A DNA stretch of 55,567 nt from Paenibacillus caseinilyticus (GCF_027533645.1 NZ_JAQAGY010000036.1:1-55567), one strand, 5' to 3'. Positions 33,979 to 42,576 are shown, numbered from the stretch's first letter. Notes: generated by a model not told the origin, from the letters alone. Program-made: numbers and translations.

Positions 33979-34416
33979 TCAAGCATCGCCTTCGGTACGC
34001 TGCCCATCCGCCTCTCCCGGCTGGAACGCATCATAAGCGACATCCTTGTCCGGATGCATGAAGCGGTCTCCTTTGGGCGGGACACCCCGCTCGAAGATAT
34101 CCCGGTTCTCCGCTGTCTGAAAGCCGACGTCCTTATACGGATGCACCCACTCGTCGCCGGACATGATGGCCGGATCCGTATCCTCGGTCCACTGCTCCAG
34201 CGGGGAGTTCTCAGAGGTGTAATCATGGTCGCCGATGAGCACCCCGTGCTCATTGACGAAGGCTTCCCGGGGCCCGCGCCCCGATTGGTATTCCGGTTTA
34301 AACTCGATTTCGAAGGGATCGAGCTCCGGGTTATTTTTGGCATTATACTCTATGTCGGTGTTCGCATGGTTATAGCCCTCGGGATCATGTCCCTCAGGGC
34401 GGGATGGAGTGGTCAC
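33979..34416 (-). CDS. DUF3905 family protein
   Basis: The 145-residue acidic protein matches the DUF3905 pattern of spore-forming Firmicutes: FEIEFKPEYQSGRGPREAF, VNEHGVLIGDHDYTSENSP, LEQWTEDTDPAIMSGDEWVH and PYKDVGFQTAENR, followed by a PPKGDRFMHP segment. The function is unknown; the family is usually linked with sporulation. The start is GTG at 34416 with AGGAGG upstream. It forms a close pair with the 42-residue gene, with the end of that gene 13 bases upstream. Confidence 0.8.
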   Translation of the reverse strand: MTTPSRPEGHDPEGYNHANTDIEYNAKNNPELDPFEIEFKPEYQSGRGPREAFVNEHGVLIGDHDYTSENSPLEQWTEDTDPAIMSGDEWVHPYKDVGFQTAENRDIFERGVPPKGDRFMHPDKDVAYDAFQPGEADGQRTEGDA

Positions 34417-34429
34417 GGAAGCGTTCCTC

Positions 34430-34558
34430 CTATTCGGCCGGGCGGTTAGGCCCGCTCAGTCTCTTATCCTGAACTCCCGCCGCATTCGCCTGCCCGTTGC
34501 TGCTCTCGTGCAGCTCCTGTTCTTTGGAGTTGTTCGAGCGGTTCTTGTTCTTGGCCAT
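34430..34558 (-). CDS. Small hydrophilic protein, possibly spore-related
   Basis: This 42-residue protein (MAKNKNRSNNSKEQELHESS, then an NGQANAAGV segment) is hydrophilic, rich in Asn, Lys and Gln, and lacks cysteine and membrane segments. AAGGGAG precedes the ATG at proper spacing; an alternative ATG nine bases earlier would sit too close to it. The composition resembles minor acid-soluble spore proteins, and the DUF3905 gene follows at once, but no named family is recognised. A longer open frame exists upstream, inside the MerR gene's 3' end, and is not used. Confidence 0.6.
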   Translation of the reverse strand: MAKNKNRSNNSKEQELHESSNGQANAAGVQDKRLSGPNRPAE

Positions 34559-34668
34559 GATAATCATCTCCCTTCTTGTTCCTAGTATGCGGTAGGCTGC
34601 CCCCAATCCATGCGGCATCCGCCCCCGCAGAAACTGGAAAAGGAGGCCGCATGGATGGGGCCCCTGAC

Positions 34669-35706
34669 TCAAAGAAGCCGCTGCGCCAGTAACACGGTAA
34701 GCCCATCCGGGCCGGCCTGCGCCGTCGTTACCCTGCACCCCCGGGACTCTAGCTCCCGGCACAGCCGCTCCGGATCCGGATCATGCTCCGCCCAGAGCGC
34801 GGCCCGTGACCCTGAGCAAGCCGTCCGCGGTGCCGCTTCCCTGCGGACGGCCATCCAGTCCACCACGGCGATCCGGCCGCCAGGCTTCACTACGCGGAGC
34901 ATCTCGGCTAGACCGAGCGGCTGCTGGGCTTCGGTCAAGTGATGCAGCGCGAAGCTGGAGACGGCCAGATCGAACATGCCGTCCCAGAACGGCAGCGCCA
35001 GCAGATTGCCGAGCCGCGTCCGGACCCCGGGAGCCCGCGTGCTGCAGCGCCGCAGCATGGCGCGGGACTGGTCGACGGCCGTCATGCTTACCCCAGCCTC
35101 CTGCAGGCGGAGAGCAAAACCGCCCGCACCGGCTCCCGCATCCAGACCAAGCTCGCCCGGTCTTGGCTCCAGCATCGCCGCGGCACAATCCAGCGCCTGC
35201 GAGTAGAACGGCTCGGAGGGGACATGCCGGGCAGACTGCAGCGCAGGCTCCGCCTCCCCGTCCTCCGGCAGCCCGTCAAAGTTCCATAGATCGGCCCAGC
35301 CCTCTCTCACCTCCCGGCCCTCCCGGGAGCGTTCCGCAAGCGCGTGCCAAGACTCGGGCAGCACCGGCTCCCGGCCGAGCCGTCCGATCATCTCCTCGAG
35401 CAGCAACAGCGTATCCCTCCCCCGCAGCCATTCGCGGAAGAGCACCGAATGCTGCATCTCGAGATATTCCCTGACCGCCTCCCCATCCGAAGCGTCAGCG
35501 GAGCGCAGCACGTGGCGTATGTCTTCTACCGCTACCCCGGCTTCACGCAGTGCCAGTATGGTCTGCAGCCGCCAAGCGTCATCATCGGTAAACCGGCGGT
35601 ATCCGTTCTCCCGGTCCTTCGCCGGAGCGAGCAGCCCTTTCTCCTCGTAGAACCGGATGGCCCGGGGAGTCACCCCGAGCCGCTTGGCCAACTCGTTGAT
35701 TTTCAC
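34669..35706 (-). CDS. MerR-type regulator fused to a methyltransferase
   Basis: The 345-residue protein has an N-terminal MerR DNA-binding domain (residues 1-75: INELAKRLGVTPRAIRFYEEKGLL, then ENGYRRF) and a coiled-coil linker. A C-terminal class I SAM-dependent methyltransferase domain (about 165-345) follows, with motif I LGLDAGAGAGGFALRL, VDQSRAML and the Methyltransf_11-type FDLAVSSFALHHL. Such fusions are known in Bacilli but not understood; the methylated substrate may be the inducing compound. The start is GTG (35706) with AGAGGGG upstream; the longer frame to 35832 runs into a small tandem of CGGTCCAT-like repeats at 35759-35790. Confidence 0.85.
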   Translation of the reverse strand: MKINELAKRLGVTPRAIRFYEEKGLLAPAKDRENGYRRFTDDDAWRLQTILALREAGVAVEDIRHVLRSADASDGEAVREYLEMQHSVLFREWLRGRDTLLLLEEMIGRLGREPVLPESWHALAERSREGREVREGWADLWNFDGLPEDGEAEPALQSARHVPSEPFYSQALDCAAAMLEPRPGELGLDAGAGAGGFALRLQEAGVSMTAVDQSRAMLRRCSTRAPGVRTRLGNLLALPFWDGMFDLAVSSFALHHLTEAQQPLGLAEMLRVVKPGGRIAVVDWMAVRREAAPRTACSGSRAALWAEHDPDPERLCRELESRGCRVTTAQAGPDGLTVLLAQRLL

Positions 35707-36041
35707 GGGTACCGCCCCTCTCTGCTTCGTTTCATTATATGTAGACGGCAGCCGGCCGTCGGTCCATCGGTCAATCCATCGGTCCATAGGTACGACAAAA
35801 GCCCCAACCGGATGGCGTACGCCCCTGGTCAAGGCTCTTGGATGTGATGCATGTTCTGCTGGTATGGAACCTATATCGCGCCGTTCCTGCTTCGTAGGCG
35901 GCGTACCGAACCGTCAACCCCTGGTATTGCTTGGCGAATCTGTCATGATGCTGTGAAACTAAAACAATAGAAGCCCTGCCTCTCTTCCATCCTTGCGGCT
36001 CCGAAGACCGCGCCAGTGTGAATCAGTACAAACCACAGTGT

Positions 36042-36155
36042 TCATTCATGGGAATCCTTGAGAATTGTTGTTCTTCGATGTGCGGTCAATCTGATCGTTT
36101 GGGTTAAAAATTCGAGGGGATTCAAATTCGTAGGGGTTATTTGAGGTTCCTTCAT
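36042..36155 (-). CDS. Short ORF or small RNA behind a strong promoter
   Basis: A 37-codon ORF (MKEPQITPTNLNPLEFLTQT then IRLTAHRR) starts about 12 bases after the predicted transcription start; no Shine-Dalgarno is present. It would be leaderless-like, so the transcript may instead be a small RNA. The promoter (TTGACT, 17 bases, TATTGT) is one of the best in the window. I recognise no family. The 660-base gap (35707-36366) holds little else: a CGGTCCAT repeat near 35770 and the CDF gene's hairpin near 36355. Confidence 0.35.
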   Translation of the reverse strand: MKEPQITPTNLNPLEFLTQTIRLTAHRRTTILKDSHE

Positions 36156-36173
36156 ATGCAAAGCATAACACCC

Positions 36174-36202
36174 ACAATATCAGATATATCGGCGGAAGTC
36201 AA
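36174..36202 (-). promoter_or_regulatory. Strong orphan promoter
   Basis: The minus strand carries TTGACT (36197-36202), a 17-base spacer and TATTGT (36174-36179). The nearest annotated gene downstream on this strand is more than 400 bases away (34669-35706). Confidence 0.6.
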
Positions 36203-36344
36203 GTGAAAGTGTAGAGTAAGGTGCAGTTGAGGGGACCCCTATTATTCCCAAAACAACCGACTCCAGCTCCCTTGCCGGACGGGACACGCCTTCCGGATCG
36301 GATGGGTCCTACGTCCTGCGGCGCCAAACCGTGCGGGCATGCTA

Positions 36345-36376
36345 AAACGATACAATAGGGGGCTCCTCAGCCCCCG
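36345..36376 (-). terminator. Terminator overlapping the CDF gene stop
   Basis: GGGGGCT/AGCCCCC with a GAGG loop includes the stop codon of the CDF gene and is followed on the minus strand by TATTGTATCGTTTT. The T-tract is interrupted. Confidence 0.5.
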
Positions 36377-37353
36377 CCCTCTTCCCGGCGTTCCTCGAGA
36401 TTCCAGGTTTGAATGCCGTTATCTTCAATGATGCCCAGCGTTACGTCGGCGATATCCAAATCGGCGAGCAGCTTGTCCCGTACGCGGAACTTGATATCGT
36501 CCGCTTCCGCAAGCGCCAGCCCGCGCCGCAGTTCGATATAGCCGTCCACATGGTAGAACCGTCCTTCTTGGATAATCCGCAGCGTACTGATGTCCCGGAC
36601 ATCGGGATCGCCGAGGATGAGCTCGGACACCTTCGTCTCCACTTCCACCGGTGCAGCGACTCCGATCAGCCCGGCCATGTTGTCGAAGCCTACCTTGAAA
36701 GCGACCATCAGCATCAGCCCGCCAATCAGCATGGTCGCCACACCGTCGAAGATTTTCAGCGGCGTCAGTTCGCCGATGAGGATGGCTGCAAGCGCCAGCG
36801 CGGCCCCGGTCGTCGCCACGATGTCTTCATAGAAAACAAGGCGGGTCGGCGGCGCTGCACGTCCTACATTTTTGAAAGCGGCAGGGATCACGCCGAATCC
36901 GCTCGCGGGGACACGGGCTTCTTTGACGATTTCATTCATCGCCTTGATCAGCACCCCGCCGTCTACGGCAATGCCTGCCAGAAGCACGACCAAGGAAAAC
37001 CAGAATCCCCCTGAGGATTCGGCGGGATGCTGCAGGAGATGAACCCCTTCTTTGATCGTCTCATAAGCCATCACGGTCACCACGATCACGGCTATCATAC
37101 AAAAAATGTTGATGACGCGCCCAAAGCCTGTGGGAAAGCGCTTCGTCGGTTTGCGCTCCGCCAGCACGCTGCCGGCGAAGACGAAGCCCTGATTCACCGC
37201 ATCCGCCACGGAGTGCATCGCCGAAGCAAACATGGCGCCGCTGCCGCCGAAAAACGCCGCCGCTCCTTTCAATACGGCCAGTCCCGCATTTCCGAGCGCC
37301 GCAATGCCCGAAGACGTATTCCCTTTTTTGACTGCCTGCCACAAGTTCGGCAT
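36367..37353 (-). CDS. Cation diffusion facilitator (CDF) transporter
   Basis: This 328-residue protein is a CDF-family antiporter that exports divalent metals (Zn, Mn, Fe, Co). It has about six membrane helices; characteristic features are SAMHSVADAVNQGFVFAGSVLAERKPTKRFPTGFGR, with a metal-binding DxxxD-like SVADAVNQ, and a second site YEDIVATTGAALAL. The cytoplasmic C-terminal domain (DPDVRDISTLRIIQEGRFYHVDGYIEL) is intact. It is one of the longer FieF/ZitB-like types. The frame extends to 37614, but AGAGGAG precedes the ATG at 37353. It is divergent from the CNNM gene. The metal is not known. Confidence 0.88.
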   Translation of the reverse strand: MPNLWQAVKKGNTSSGIAALGNAGLAVLKGAAAFFGGSGAMFASAMHSVADAVNQGFVFAGSVLAERKPTKRFPTGFGRVINIFCMIAVIVVTVMAYETIKEGVHLLQHPAESSGGFWFSLVVLLAGIAVDGGVLIKAMNEIVKEARVPASGFGVIPAAFKNVGRAAPPTRLVFYEDIVATTGAALALAAILIGELTPLKIFDGVATMLIGGLMLMVAFKVGFDNMAGLIGVAAPVEVETKVSELILGDPDVRDISTLRIIQEGRFYHVDGYIELRRGLALAEADDIKFRVRDKLLADLDIADVTLGIIEDNGIQTWNLEERREEGGG

Positions 37354-37423
37354 TCTGCTCAGCTCCTCTGCCCGGTTTTGTGCAGCAACTTCCGGCTGAC
37401 GTTCGTTTCGTATGGAAAAGATC

Positions 37424-37437
37424 AGGGTAAATACCCT
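37424..37437. promoter_or_regulatory. Inverted repeat between the CDF and CNNM genes
   Basis: AGGGTA-AA-TACCCT lies 70 bases upstream of the CDF start and 136 bases upstream of the CNNM promoter -35. It could be an operator for a metal regulator, but the short arms make that weak. Confidence 0.3.
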
Positions 37438-37572
37438 TAAACTAACATCTTGAAAAACATGATTTTGAACAAATTCGGTCAAATTAACAGCGTACGGGTG
37501 GAAAACAGCCATTCCCGGGAACAAACGAAGCCGCAGCCTCTTCTGCATACACCTCAAGCACTCCCACACCGT

Positions 37573-37601
37573 TTGAGCACCATTTGCCGATTCGGTATAA
37601 T
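37573..37601 (+). promoter_or_regulatory. Promoter of the CNNM/CorC gene
   Basis: TTGAGC (37573-37578), 17 bases and TATAAT (37596-37601). The leader is about 100 bases and contains a strong but misplaced Shine-Dalgarno (AAGGAGG, 37664-37670). Confidence 0.75.
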
Positions 37602-37706
37602 AATTTATAAACATTCTTTATGCTGGTCAAACTGGAACTGGCTCAAAAAAAATTGCTTTGCCCAAGGAGGTGTACCTATCCGCCTCACGCAGGGGATAGG
37701 GAATGA

Positions 37707-39032
37707 TTGAGTAGTGACCCGTTACCTTTATTGCTTAACGTGGTTTTGATTGTGGTGCTTGTGCTCATGAACGGTTTCTTTGTCGCAGCTGAATTCGCTA
37801 TGGTGAAAGTTAGGAACAGCCGCATCGACGTACTGGCCCAGTCGGGTAACCTCAGCGCTCGTCTCGTCCAAAAAATTATGGGCAACCTGAACGCTTATCT
37901 CTCAGCCTGCCAGCTCGGAATCACCCTTGCTTCGCTTGGTCTCGGCTGGGTCGGTGAACCGGTTATCGCCCGGACACTGGAGCCTCTGCTGAGCGGGTGG
38001 CTGGGCCTGAGCGAGACGGTCGTCCATACGGTCTCCTTCCTGATCGCCTTCTCCCTCATCACGACGCTGCATATTACGCTCGGCGAACAGTTCCCGAAGA
38101 CGTACGCCATCCGCCAATCCGAGAACGTCACGTTGTGGACGGCCCTGCCTCTGATCGTGACGTACAGAGTGATGTATCCGTTCATCTGGATGCTCAACGG
38201 GATCTCGAATTGGATGCTGAAGCGCGTCGGGATCGAACCGGCCACCGAACATGACTCCGCCCATACGGAAGAGGAAATCCGGGTGCTCATGAAGGAGAGC
38301 CACAAGAGCGGGTTCATCGACAATACCGAATTGACGCTGTTTGATAATATATTCGATTTCTCCGAAACCAACGCCCGGGAGATCATGATCCCGAGGACGG
38401 AGATGGGCTGCCTGTACGCCAATCTCTCGTTCTCTGAGAACATGGACATCGCCCTGAACGAGATGCGCACTCGCTATCCGGTCTGCGATCCCGATAAGGA
38501 CAATATCGTCGGTTTCGTCCATATCAAAGACCTGCTCAAGGCCCAGACGAAAGTGACCGACATCCGCTCGATTCTGCGTCCTATTACCAAGGTGCCGGAG
38601 TCGATGCCGATCTCCACGCTCCTGAAGCTGATGCAGAAAAAGAAAAGCCAAATCGCCCTCCTCATTGACGAGTACGGCGGCACTTCGGGCCTCGTCACGA
38701 TCGAGGACATCCTCGAAGAGATTGTAGGCGATATTCAAGACGAGTTCGCCCCCGAGCAGCGCCCCAGCGTAGAGCTGAGGGAAGACAGCTCCTACTCGAT
38801 CGACGGCCGGCTTCTGATCGACGAAGTCAATGATAAATTCGGAATGGAGATCGAGTCGGAGGATTACGACACGATCGGCGGATGGATATACTCGCAGGTC
38901 GAAATTCCGCCGAAGCAGGGCCAGAGCGTCCGTTATGGCGATACCTACGAATTCGTCATTGAGGAAACCGACGATCTGAGGATCTCGCGGCTGACGGTCA
39001 AGAGGCTTGAAGCGCAGAGCCAATCGGCCTAG
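37707..39032 (+). CDS. CNNM/CorC (hemolysin C) family transporter
   Basis: The 441-residue protein has a DUF21/CNNM membrane domain (1-190; VVLIVVLVLMNGFFVAAEFAMVKVR start), a pair of CBS domains (about 205-330, ending IALLIDEYGGTSGLVTIEDILEEIVGDI) and a CorC_HlyC domain at the C-terminus. Relatives export Mg2+ (MpfA) or other metals. The start is a TTG at 37707; an in-frame stop precedes it, and an excellent AAGGAGG lies 43 bases upstream before a ten-codon GTG frame. The leader therefore may include a small upstream ORF. It is divergent from the CDF gene. Confidence 0.9.
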   Translation: MSSDPLPLLLNVVLIVVLVLMNGFFVAAEFAMVKVRNSRIDVLAQSGNLSARLVQKIMGNLNAYLSACQLGITLASLGLGWVGEPVIARTLEPLLSGWLGLSETVVHTVSFLIAFSLITTLHITLGEQFPKTYAIRQSENVTLWTALPLIVTYRVMYPFIWMLNGISNWMLKRVGIEPATEHDSAHTEEEIRVLMKESHKSGFIDNTELTLFDNIFDFSETNAREIMIPRTEMGCLYANLSFSENMDIALNEMRTRYPVCDPDKDNIVGFVHIKDLLKAQTKVTDIRSILRPITKVPESMPISTLLKLMQKKKSQIALLIDEYGGTSGLVTIEDILEEIVGDIQDEFAPEQRPSVELREDSSYSIDGRLLIDEVNDKFGMEIESEDYDTIGGWIYSQVEIPPKQGQSVRYGDTYEFVIEETDDLRISRLTVKRLEAQSQSA

Positions 39033-39077
39033 CGGCATCACAGTCTCCCTCGCGGAACACACCAGCCGCTTGTCATA

Positions 39078-39154
39078 ACAGTCCTCCGGGCTCCAAGGCC
39101 CGTACATCGATTCAGTGATGAACAGCCTGTGGGAGAGTCCGGAGGGCTGTTCAT
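39078..39154 (+). other. Two mutually exclusive hairpins downstream of the CNNM gene
   Basis: The arm CCGGAGGGCTGT (39139-39150) can pair with ACAGTCCTCCGG (39078-39089, one wobble), while the overlapping GGGCTGTTCAT (39144-39154) can pair with ATGAACAGCC (39118-39127). The two structures compete for the same arm. The element lies between the CNNM stop and the terminator. Confidence 0.4.
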
Positions 39155-39179
39155 ATCGAACCTAAGAAAAGGATAGCAA

Positions 39180-39227
39180 AATAAAACGGCCGCCCCCGGA
39201 TGGAACACCGGAAGCGGCCGTTTTATT
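39180..39227. terminator. Bidirectional terminator between CNNM and MCP genes
   Basis: AATAAAACGGCCGC with GCGGCCGTTTTATT, a perfect 14-bp stem (39180-39193 with 39214-39227), with T-tracts on both strands. It serves the two convergent genes. Confidence 0.9.
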
Positions 39228-39260
39228 GCTGTACCTCGTAATGCTAAGCGTGTCACGCTC

Positions 39261-40997
39261 TTATTTATTCGTCTTGAATCGCGTGAGCACTACGTTCAGT
39301 TCTTCCGCCAAGTGCGCCAGCGATTGGGAAGATGCGCTGATCTCCTCCATCGAAGCAAGCTGCTCCTGGCTCGAAGCGGCATTGGTCTGGGACACGGTGG
39401 CAAGCTGCTCGGAAGCCGTGCTGACCGTCTCGATCGTTGCCGTCATTTCCTCGCTGGAAGCGGTCATGTCTTCGACCGAATGGGTTACCTCTTCGACTTT
39501 GACCGACACCGTCTGGATCGATTCCTTAATTTCCGTGAAGGCGTCTCTTACGTCTTCCGCCTTCCGGATTCCTTCATACACTTTATCCGTGCTCTTTTCT
39601 ACCGAAAGAATTACTTTGTCCGTATCCCGCTGGATCGAATCAACCAGCGACGTAATCTGAGCGGCGGATTGGACGGACTGCTCGGCCAGCTTGCGCACCT
39701 CGCCTGCCACAACCGCGAACCCTTTGCCCTGCTCCCCTGCCCTGGCGGCCTCAATGGCGGCGTTCAACGCAAGGAGATTCGTCTGATTCGCAATGCCGGT
39801 AATCAGCGTCACGATATTGCCGATCTGCTTCGATTGTTCCCCGAGCATCCGGATCATCTGCGACGATTCTTCCGTGGTCCGGTTGATCTCGTTCATCTGG
39901 TCGGTAATCGCCTGAACCGCCTTCCCGCCGCGATCGGACAGTTCATTGGTTTCCCTCACCATCGTCAGCATCATCTCGCCGTTGCCCGAAATCTGCTGCA
40001 TTCCTGCCGACACTTCGGACAGAGCGTTGAACAACTCTTCTACACCCTGCATCTGCTTCTCCGTGTAATCCGAAGCTTCCTGGGAGCTGTCCGCTACGGA
40101 CTCCGCCGCCTTCGAGCTTTGTTCAGCCGAGGCCAGAAGCTCTTCTGCCGAAGCGGCCACCATCTCCGAAGATACTTTGATCTGGGAGACCATGCTGTTC
40201 ATATCTTCCGTCATCCGGTTGAAGGATGCGGCCAGCTGCCCGACCTCGTCTTTGCTCTTCACGTTCAGCGGCTCTACCGTCAGATCCCCTTGGGCTACGC
40301 GGCCAAGGGCTTCCGAAGCCTGGATCAGCGGACGGGAGATGCTCCGGGAGATAACATAAGCGAGAAGGAGGCCGATCAGCAACGAGAGGCCTGTCGCTCC
40401 CCAGATGATCGAGCGGCCGCCGTTATTCGTGGCGTCCGACTCAAGAACCGCTTTGGCCGCCCCTTGTTCGTTATAGCTAGTGATCTTATCCAGAATTACT
40501 CCGGTCGCAGCCAGGCTATCGGTAATCTTGCCGATGATCCCGTTCACCTCATTGATCCGCGCGCCGGCCCCCGCTTCGAGATTAAGCTCGGTGCCCAGCT
40601 TTTTCCCTTCCTCTACGGCCGACTTCAGATTGGATAGTTCCTTTTTGAGCGCATCCGTATTCTGCCGATCTTCCGTGTCACCAGGCAAAATGGTTTTTTC
40701 ATAATCTTGTACCTGGACATTAATGTCTGTAAACTGCGTATCAATCTGTTTGGACAGGTCCGCCAGCTTCTGCGGGTCGGATTCCACAGTCATCATCAGT
40801 GTTTTGGCTACAATCTCCTTGGTTACCGTTTCGATCTCCTTGCTCGCCGATATGCCGGGCATCCAGGAACCATTGATCAGCTTAGTCTGCTGATAGAGGC
40901 GGTTCATCTGATTGACTCCGAAGATCCCGACGGCAAGCAGCAGCACCAACAGGAGGGTGAAACCTCCAAATATCTTTTTCCCCACAGTGATTTTCAC
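39261..40997 (-). CDS. Methyl-accepting chemotaxis protein
   Basis: This 578-residue chemoreceptor has an N-terminal membrane helix (FGGFTLLLVLLLAVGIFGVNQ), a four-helix-bundle periplasmic-type sensor (about 35-190; 4HB_MCP), a second membrane helix (IIWGATGLSLLIGLLLAYV), a HAMP domain (about 215-265) and a signalling domain with the hairpin tip IANQTNLLALNAAIEAARAGEQGKGFAVVAGEVRKLAEQS. The ligand is unknown. The start is GTG (40997) with AAAGGGG upstream. No other chemotaxis gene is near, as is common for scattered MCP genes. Confidence 0.95.
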   Translation of the reverse strand: MKITVGKKIFGGFTLLLVLLLAVGIFGVNQMNRLYQQTKLINGSWMPGISASKEIETVTKEIVAKTLMMTVESDPQKLADLSKQIDTQFTDINVQVQDYEKTILPGDTEDRQNTDALKKELSNLKSAVEEGKKLGTELNLEAGAGARINEVNGIIGKITDSLAATGVILDKITSYNEQGAAKAVLESDATNNGGRSIIWGATGLSLLIGLLLAYVISRSISRPLIQASEALGRVAQGDLTVEPLNVKSKDEVGQLAASFNRMTEDMNSMVSQIKVSSEMVAASAEELLASAEQSSKAAESVADSSQEASDYTEKQMQGVEELFNALSEVSAGMQQISGNGEMMLTMVRETNELSDRGGKAVQAITDQMNEINRTTEESSQMIRMLGEQSKQIGNIVTLITGIANQTNLLALNAAIEAARAGEQGKGFAVVAGEVRKLAEQSVQSAAQITSLVDSIQRDTDKVILSVEKSTDKVYEGIRKAEDVRDAFTEIKESIQTVSVKVEEVTHSVEDMTASSEEMTATIETVSTASEQLATVSQTNAASSQEQLASMEEISASSQSLAHLAEELNVVLTRFKTNK

Positions 40998-41177
40998 GAT
41001 TAATTCCCCTTTCGGCTTATCTATATCCTTATGTTTCGGACGATCACTCCTTCTTTGTTAATGAAAATCATTGCCTTTCATCGTCTGCAGCATAAATACC
41101 GCCCCCCTCTCCTGAAGCTCCATCCGGGAAGAGAACGCGGTATGATACGCCTCTATGCTCACGGAAGGCAGCCGCCC

Positions 41178-41206
41178 GTGACTCCCAGTCTAAAAAAGGG
41201 TAAGAT
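41178..41206 (+). promoter_or_regulatory. Possible promoter of the BaiN-type gene
   Basis: GTGACT (41178-41183), a 17-base spacer and TAAGAT (41201-41206) lie 42 bases before the start. The rest of 41000-41177 is the region upstream of the MCP gene, where an ATACCGC/GCGGTAT repeat is seen. Confidence 0.45.
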
Positions 41207-41247
41207 AGAGGGCATACCAGAGAGCGATAGCAAGGAGTCATACGTAT

Positions 41248-42513
41248 ATGAGTTACGATGTCATTATTATCGGCGGGGGGCCATCCGGCCTCATGGCTGC
41301 GATTGCAGCCTCCAGGCACGGCGCCCGGACCCTGCTCGTCGACAAAGGGGACAAACTGGGACGCAAACTCGGGATCTCCGGCGGCGGCCGCTGCAATGTG
41401 ACCAATGCCAAAGAGCCCGACGAGATCATCAAGCATATTCCCGGCAATGGCCGGTTCCTCTACAGCGCCTTCGCGACATTCAGCAACCGTGACATCATGG
41501 CTTTCTTCGAAGACTTAGGCATTGCACTGAAGGAGGAAGACCGGGGCCGGATGTTCCCCGTCAGCGACCGGGCGAAGACGGTGGTCGACGCCCTCGTCGG
41601 CCAAGTACGCCGGCAGGGCGTCACGATCCGCGTCCACACGCCTGTACGGCAGGTGCTGTACCGGGACGGCGCGGCAGCCGGCGTGGAGCTGCGCGGCGGG
41701 GAGCGGGTGGAAGCGCGGGCGGTCATCATCGCGACCGGCGGCAAATCGGTGCCCCAGACCGGTTCGACGGGTGACGGGTACCCTTGGGCGGAGGAAGGCG
41801 GGCACACGATTACTGAGCTGTACCCGACCGAAGTGCCGCTGACCTCCCGCGAGGGCTTCATCAAGAGCCGTGAGCTGCAGGGACTGTCGCTGCGAGACAT
41901 TACCCTGTCGGTATGGAATCCGAAAGGTAAGAAGATCATCGAGCATGAGGGCGACCTGCTCTTCACCCACTTCGGCCTCTCGGGCCCTACCGCGCTTCGC
42001 TGCAGCCAGTTCGTGGTGAAGGCGAAGAAGCAGTTCGGTGCGGGTACGATCCGCGTCACCATCGATCTGTTCCCGGACCGTACGGAGGGAGAACTTTATG
42101 CCGAGACGCTGAAGCTCTCGGAGACCGAGCCGAAGAAAGCGGTCAAGAATGTGCTCAAGGGCACGCTGCCCGAGCGGATGATTCCGCTCATTCTCTCGAA
42201 GTCCGGAATTAAGGAGGACACCACGTTCGACAACATTCCGAAGCAGCCTTGGCTCGAGATGGCGAAGCTGCTCAAGGCGTTCCCGGTCGAAGTGAACGGA
42301 ACCCTGTCGCTCGAAGAAGCGTTCGTAACCGGCGGCGGCGTGAATCTCAAGGAAGTGGATCCGAGGACCATGGAGTCCAAAATCACGGCCGGACTGTATT
42401 TCTGCGGCGAAGTACTGGATATCCACGGCTACACCGGCGGGTACAACATTACGGCCGCCTTCACCACCGGCTATACCGCAGGCAAGAGCGCCGCGGAACA
42501 TTACAGGAGCTAA
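41248..42513 (+). CDS. NAD(P)/FAD-dependent oxidoreductase (BaiN/HI0933 family)
   Basis: The 421-residue flavoprotein has the N-terminal FAD dinucleotide-binding motif VIIIGGGPSGLMAAIAASRHG, the family signature GRKLGISGGGRCNVTNA, ATGGKSVPQTGSTGDGYPWAEEGGH and the C-terminal GLYFCGEVLDIHGYTGGYNITAAFTTG. This matches the HI0933/YtfP/BaiN family; the characterised gut homologue BaiN reduces bile-acid intermediates, but the environmental substrate is unknown. The gene is alone. It is not organised with sterol genes, so a bile-acid role should not be assumed. Confidence 0.92.
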   Translation: MSYDVIIIGGGPSGLMAAIAASRHGARTLLVDKGDKLGRKLGISGGGRCNVTNAKEPDEIIKHIPGNGRFLYSAFATFSNRDIMAFFEDLGIALKEEDRGRMFPVSDRAKTVVDALVGQVRRQGVTIRVHTPVRQVLYRDGAAAGVELRGGERVEARAVIIATGGKSVPQTGSTGDGYPWAEEGGHTITELYPTEVPLTSREGFIKSRELQGLSLRDITLSVWNPKGKKIIEHEGDLLFTHFGLSGPTALRCSQFVVKAKKQFGAGTIRVTIDLFPDRTEGELYAETLKLSETEPKKAVKNVLKGTLPERMIPLILSKSGIKEDTTFDNIPKQPWLEMAKLLKAFPVEVNGTLSLEEAFVTGGGVNLKEVDPRTMESKITAGLYFCGEVLDIHGYTGGYNITAAFTTGYTAGKSAAEHYRS

Positions 42514-42546
42514 CGGCCGGCATCGGTATGCTCCCTGGCTCCTTTG

Positions 42547-42576
42547 GAAGCCCTGCCCTAACGGGATGGGCTTCCT
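42547..42576 (+). terminator. Terminator of the BaiN-type gene
   Basis: GGAAGCCC/GGGCTTCC arms (42547-42554 with 42569-42576), followed by a short TTTGG. It is a weak T-tract but well positioned. Confidence 0.6.

Noticed and set aside
40998..41035. A sigma-D-like promoter (GCCGAAAG) before the MCP gene.
   Set aside because: It would start transcription at the GTG start codon and remove the Shine-Dalgarno; the -35 half is poor.
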